Of a stretch of 45,639 nt of DNA, positions 45,265-45,639 are shown piece after piece. The translations under genes were made by a program, and so were the position numbers. The number at the start of each line of letters is the position of its first letter. Position 1 is the stretch's first letter. Below the pieces are notes generated by a model. It did no database searches and was not told the DNA's origin. It was given only the letters and a program-made list of their open reading frames with translations. The stretch comes from a virus: positions 1 to 45,639 of the IMG/VR virus record IMGVR_UViG_3300046376_000051. One strand, written 5' to 3'.

Positions 45265-45639
45265 TCAGAACTGGTCCTGCACACGGCTGTAGGCCGGATG
45301 CCTGCGGTTCTTGACCTTGACCCAGTGGGTGCAGCGGCCGACGCGATAGGCGCGCTCGCGGTGTTTCGACACCAGTCCCTCCAGACCCATGCGGCAGGCG
45401 GCTTCGAACAGCTCTGGGCCGATCTCGCCCTGCTCAAACGGCGCGATGAAGATTCCTTCCGCATGTCCGCGCAGCAGCCGCGCAAGATTGGTTTTGCGCA
45501 TTGATAGCGGCAGCTTGCGGTGGTCGTCGCCGTCTCCCGCCAGCATGTCGAAAGCGTAGAGCTGCACCTCGTGGTCATACTTTCGCGACTGCAGCGCATT
45601 GAAGTCGGAGACGCCATCGACCCCAAGCACCACGGCTTC
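45265..45639 (-). CDS. ATP-dependent DNA ligase, C-terminal part (truncated by window edge)
   Basis: The reading frame continues past the right edge; only the last 124 codons are in the window. AVVLGVDGVSDFNALQSR, then VQLYAFDMLAGDG, GLEGLVSKHRERAYRVG and HWVKVKNRRHPAY match the nucleotidyltransferase core of LigD/ATP-dependent DNA ligases. GLEGLVSK is motif IV and WVKVKN motif V (catalytic Lys of motif I is outside the window). It stops well before an OB domain, as in small rhizobial stand-alone ligases. It may be the host flank or a phage ligase. Confidence 0.85.
   Translation of the reverse strand, partial: EAVVLGVDGVSDFNALQSRKYDHEVQLYAFDMLAGDGDDHRKLPLSMRKTNLARLLRGHAEGIFIAPFEQGEIGPELFEAACRMGLEGLVSKHRERAYRVGRCTHWVKVKNRRHPAYSRVQDQF

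Overview
The window is a block of phage or prophage genome from a high-GC alphaproteobacterium, most likely a Bradyrhizobium or Rhodopseudomonas relative. Several short proteins read like ones I know from rhizobia (near 4.8 kb and 44.6-45.2 kb), and the right edge carries part of an ATP-dependent DNA ligase of the kind common in those genomes. The virion is a contractile-tailed phage with an HK97-type head (terminase, S78 protease/capsid, portal) and a Mu-type tail. The tail genes run in Mu order: sheath, tube, frameshifted chaperone, tape measure, gpN, gpP, gp45, gp46, gp47, gp48, fibres. I see no integrase, CI-type repressor or replication gene, so the lysogeny state cannot be judged from this window.

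Layout. 0-4.7 kb (+): small and large terminase, a methyltransferase, a TPR glycosyltransferase-like protein and several small genes, mostly linked by overlapping stop and start codons. 4.65-5.04 kb (-): two small genes facing the other way. 5.1-8.4 kb (+): small genes, then two large proteins that share a GSPxGGQF tag; one carries a GNAT-like segment and the other a zeta-toxin kinase domain. 8.4-17.2 kb (-): an accessory island of 24 mostly small genes on the opposite strand. 17.3-25.4 kb (+): fused protease/major capsid protein, portal, collagen-like protein and head-tail connectors. 25.5-43.9 kb (+): tail, baseplate, fibres and lysis genes. 43.9-45.6 kb: small host-like genes, a terminator and the ligase fragment.

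The most striking feature is the 8.4-17.2 kb island. It has ten copies of one promoter design, all pointing left. In eight of them a -35 box close to TTGACA and a -10 box TATATA (or TATATG/TATATT) are separated by exactly 17 bp, and that spacer is mostly the palindrome TATAGGCC-N5-GGCCTATA, which continues into the -10 box. The two left-hand copies are degenerate. Each promoter serves one to four small genes. This looks like a regulon of operator-controlled cassettes under one DNA-binding protein. The island encodes a T4 Imm-like superinfection immunity protein, a NucS-like nuclease, a GIY-YIG-like protein, a probable (p)ppGpp hydrolase, a winged-helix-like protein, small zinc-ribbon proteins and an HTH regulator behind the most divergent operator. 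I infer an early-expressed or lysogen-expressed host-takeover, exclusion or counter-defence island. Which of these it is cannot be decided from sequence alone.
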